Of a DNA stretch of 59,011 nucleotides, positions 56,722 to 59,011 are shown piece after piece; the stretch's first letter is position 1; the number at the start of each line of letters is the position of its first letter. The position numbers and the translations under genes are program-made. This DNA is from Halioglobus sp. (GTDB lineage Bacteria; Pseudomonadota; Gammaproteobacteria; Pseudomonadales; Halieaceae): contig JAPKAY010000021.1 in assembly GCA_028825045.1 (NCBI GenBank), positions 1 through 59,011 of the forward strand, read 5' to 3'. The notes below the pieces were generated by a model. That model was not told where the DNA came from, made no database searches, and saw only the letters and a list, made by a program, of their open reading frames with translations.

Positions 56722-58629
56722 CTATACCGAAAAGCCCGAATCCGAACGGCCTTCCATCCATAACTCGAAAACGGTAAAGAGCCATACCAACTCACCGTAA
56801 TAGGCGGCGTGTTCGCTTTGGTGCATCTCTATCGTTTTATCGATAAATTCAGGACGAATAAAATTTCTGCTTTTCAGTTTCACTAAATTGTCATAGGCCA
56901 TTTCTCGCAGTGGCTTGTAGGTTTGCATCCAGACGCCGAAGGGTAAACCAAAGCCTTGCTTACTCTTGTTGATTGTCTCCTGGGGCAACCAATTCCGCAG
57001 TGCCTGTTTGAAGAAATGGCGTAGCTCCCCGTCTTTTATTTTCCAGTCCGTGGGCACATGGCAGGCCAATTCGATTAACGCATCATCCAACATTGGGTAA
57101 CAGACATCCACTCCGGCAAGCGCGCACATATGACTGACTTTTCGCAGGTCGTTGTCGGCCAGTGTTATTTGCCAATCAAGGTACAGCATTCGATTCAGGT
57201 CAGAACCCTCGGTGGGTCGGTGATAGATGGACCTCAGTAGTTCCAGTGGTGATTGCGTATCCACTTCTGACATAAATTCCTGTGAGAAAATTTCGGAGGC
57301 TGCGTGCCGGTGCAGGAAGTTATAGCTTTGCAGTCGGTCGGGAAGTGGTGTGTTGGCCTGGCTAATATAACTGCCGGCCTTTGATATCAGAGGCAAGCCT
57401 TGTGGCAGGGCCGCTACCATTGGTTCGATGAGCCCGCGGCGCAGTGCAGCCGGAATTAGAGAGTAATGATCAAATACACGCTGGCGAACGTAGCGTTCGT
57501 TACCGCCAAATATTTCATCTCCGCCATCGCCAGCCAGTAGTGTGTTTATTCCATTTTCAGCGGCGACCTTGGCGCAAAAGTAAGCTGGCAGCGCTGACGA
57601 ATTTCCGAAAGGTTCATCGTAACTGGTGGCGATCAGGGGCAGTGCATCGACTACATCCTCGGGGGTCACGTAATACTCATTGAGGGCGACATCAAAATGG
57701 CCCGCTGTAATGCGAGCAAAGGCCATCTCATCGTATCCCTCGGCAGAAAACCCGATTGAATACGCAGCAGCTTGTTCTTCACTGACTTCAGCCAGTACGC
57801 CGGTGACGGTAGAGCTATCCAGTCCGCCGCTAAGAAATGCGCCGACGTTGCCTGCGTCGACCAAACTGCGCTTGACTGCATCGTGCAGTACTTCTTTCAT
57901 TTGATGTGATAGATCTTCTATTGACCGCGCGGTGTGAGATTCTGAAAATTCCGGCATCCAATAGTTGATGGTCCGGCACTGGCCATCCTGAAACTCCAGG
58001 TAATGTGCCGCTGGGAGCTTTTTGAGCCCGTGATAAACCGAGCCGGGAGCGGGCACCATATGGAAATACAGATAGTTATAAAGACCCTGGTTCAGCAGGG
58101 TAGCTTTCCGTTCAGAGCCTGCCAGTGCGACACTCGCTGAGCTGCCGAAACACAGGATATCCTCCACGATGCTGTAATAAAGCGAGTGCTGTCCGAGGCG
58201 GTCCACGCCCATTACTGCTCGATTGGCAACGGTGTCGATAATCGCGCAGCTGAATGACCCATAAAGATAAGAAAAGACGGCTGATCCGTGCTCAGCGTAG
58301 ATATCCGCGATAACTGCAGCGACTCCAGCTGTCTGGGCTGACCGGGAAAGGGCACTGTCTCTAAAATAGGGCGCGCCGGAGACGGTGACGTACCCGCCTC
58401 CCGGCAGGGTATGTAAGCTACCGGTAGCGACCACAGCAACGCCGGGCGCACTCTCTGCAAAGGTGGGAATCTGCGTATCAAGTGCTTCTCGCATGGGCCC
58501 TATGCGCTGCGCTGCCAGGTCAGGGTCGCTTGACGGAGAGTAGCAGCCGAGAATGCCATGGTGCCTCGATCCGCTCCCCAGGCCAGTGTCGTTGCCTGCG
58601 CTCTGCTCCATGGTCGTGTTCTCATCCAC
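56722..58629 (-). CDS. Asparagine-synthetase-like enzyme lacking the glutaminase cysteine
   Basis: This 635-residue AsnB-fold protein has an intact C-terminal synthetase domain: PP-loop 'SGGLDSS' at 267-273, 'LLAGDGGDEIFGG' and 'CYPMLDDALIELACHVP'. The N-terminal domain begins after a 22-residue extension with 'HHGILGCYS', where the family has 'CGI.G'. His24 replaces the nucleophile Cys, and no in-frame start places a Cys at position 2. Glutamine use is therefore unlikely; free ammonia or an amine may be the nucleophile, as in beta-lactam synthetases and lasso cyclases. It is convergent with hydrolase 1 copy 2. Confidence 0.85.
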   Translation of the reverse strand: MDENTTMEQSAGNDTGLGSGSRHHGILGCYSPSSDPDLAAQRIGPMREALDTQIPTFAESAPGVAVVATGSLHTLPGGGYVTVSGAPYFRDSALSRSAQTAGVAAVIADIYAEHGSAVFSYLYGSFSCAIIDTVANRAVMGVDRLGQHSLYYSIVEDILCFGSSASVALAGSERKATLLNQGLYNYLYFHMVPAPGSVYHGLKKLPAAHYLEFQDGQCRTINYWMPEFSESHTARSIEDLSHQMKEVLHDAVKRSLVDAGNVGAFLSGGLDSSTVTGVLAEVSEEQAAAYSIGFSAEGYDEMAFARITAGHFDVALNEYYVTPEDVVDALPLIATSYDEPFGNSSALPAYFCAKVAAENGINTLLAGDGGDEIFGGNERYVRQRVFDHYSLIPAALRRGLIEPMVAALPQGLPLISKAGSYISQANTPLPDRLQSYNFLHRHAASEIFSQEFMSEVDTQSPLELLRSIYHRPTEGSDLNRMLYLDWQITLADNDLRKVSHMCALAGVDVCYPMLDDALIELACHVPTDWKIKDGELRHFFKQALRNWLPQETINKSKQGFGLPFGVWMQTYKPLREMAYDNLVKLKSRNFIRPEFIDKTIEMHQSEHAAYYGELVWLFTVFELWMEGRSDSGFSV

Positions 58630-58836
58630 TGCAAAATAAGGCCTTCAATCCTACCATTTGACTCTGTATTGCGTAAGTTAACTGGTTCACTTATCGTGGA
58701 ACAATTGAAGCCATACCGCTACCGCGGTGAGATAAACTAACGCTTTGATCGTTCTATTGTTGGGCAGTACTTGCTATGCTTTTCATACGGAATGGGGCGC
58801 AGAGGCAATGGAATTTCCCGGTACAGGACTCAATGT

Positions 58837-59011
58837 ATGGCCAAGCAAGAAACCTCGAATCTGTATAACTGCCTGTTGCTGACACTCGGGGCTTATGTGG
58901 GTGCTGCAGCATGTGTCAATGCACAGCAGCCATTCCCCATCGAATTCGGATCGAACGCAATGCGTGCCGACGGTCCCAGCCTGGTCACCGTTACTTCATG
59001 GGAAGATTACA
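58837..59011 (+). CDS. Secreted protein, N-terminal part only
   Basis: This is a 58-residue fragment cut by the right edge. It has a signal-peptide-like segment ('NCLLLTLGAYVGAAACVNAQ') and then a mature start 'QPFPIEFGSNAMRADG'. AGGA lies eight bases before the ATG. The family is not recognisable from the piece. The 207 bases upstream hold no clear promoter. Confidence 0.6.
   Translation, partial: MAKQETSNLYNCLLLTLGAYVGAAACVNAQQPFPIEFGSNAMRADGPSLVTVTSWEDY

Noticed and set aside
58759..58774. Sigma-54-like TTGGGCAGTACTTGCT upstream of the last gene
   Set aside because: The GG and GC dinucleotides are nine bases apart rather than ten, and the -24 half is poor.

Overview
The window is a chromosomal exopolysaccharide and protein-sorting locus of the exosortase A (XrtA/PEP-CTERM) type. 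It most likely comes from a marine Gammaproteobacterium, perhaps of the Halieaceae or Cellvibrionales group. This placement is inferred from the gene set (PrsK/PrsR/PrsT, exosortase A fused to EpsI, the XrtA-type export genes, two sulfotransferases, an RND/LolA-like operon) and not from a marker gene. I saw no rRNA, tRNA, CRISPR array or insertion sequence.

Layout. (1) 1-2258: the 3' part of a PrsT-like TPR gene, then a PEP-CTERM protein gene behind a near-perfect sigma-54 promoter. (2) 2329-7212, minus strand: an operon for an RND/MMPL exporter, a LolA-like periplasmic protein and an AMIN-plus-beta-barrel outer-membrane protein. (3) 8195-14528: prsT, and on the other strand prsK-prsR, a membrane histidine kinase and a sigma-54-dependent response regulator. 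(4) 14692-17043: TviC/TviB-like enzymes supplying N-acetylhexosaminuronic acid nucleotides. (5) 17089-20055, minus strand: a secreted small protein, a PqqD-like protein, an HprK-like kinase and a nucleotidyltransferase, behind a second sigma-54-like promoter. (6) 20726-39312: the core XrtA/EPS run of ATPase, export lipoprotein, chain-length protein, tyrosine kinase, outer-membrane barrel, 2-epimerase, deacetylase, FemAB-like protein, exosortase A, glycosyltransferases, amidotransferase, CapK-like protein and O-ligase. (7) 39502-47781: a deacetylase, TPR protein, two sulfotransferases, a family 2 glycosyltransferase, a Wzx flippase and an ATP-grasp/phosphatase fusion. (8) 48020-58629: an acyl-activation segment with an acyl-CoA ligase, two acyl carrier proteins, a PLP decarboxylase, two hydrolase-2/hydrolase-1 pairs, a GNAT-like enzyme and an asparagine-synthetase-like enzyme without a glutaminase cysteine. 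(9) The 5' end of a secreted-protein gene at the right edge.

How the genes fit together. TviB/TviC, WecB, the deacetylases and the sulfotransferases probably make a charged, sulfated polysaccharide. Wzx, the O-ligase-like polymerase, the chain-length protein with its tyrosine kinase, and the export lipoprotein with the barrel move it out of the cell. Exosortase A would process PEP-CTERM proteins such as the one at 1293. PrsK/PrsR with sigma-54 would switch on the PEP-CTERM gene. An 18-base motif upstream of that gene recurs, 16 of 18 bases identical, upstream of the PqqD/HprK/nucleotidyltransferase operon, which suggests the operon belongs to the same regulon. That operon, and the duplicated acyl-carrier/hydrolase modules with several missing catalytic residues, are the least explained parts of the window.
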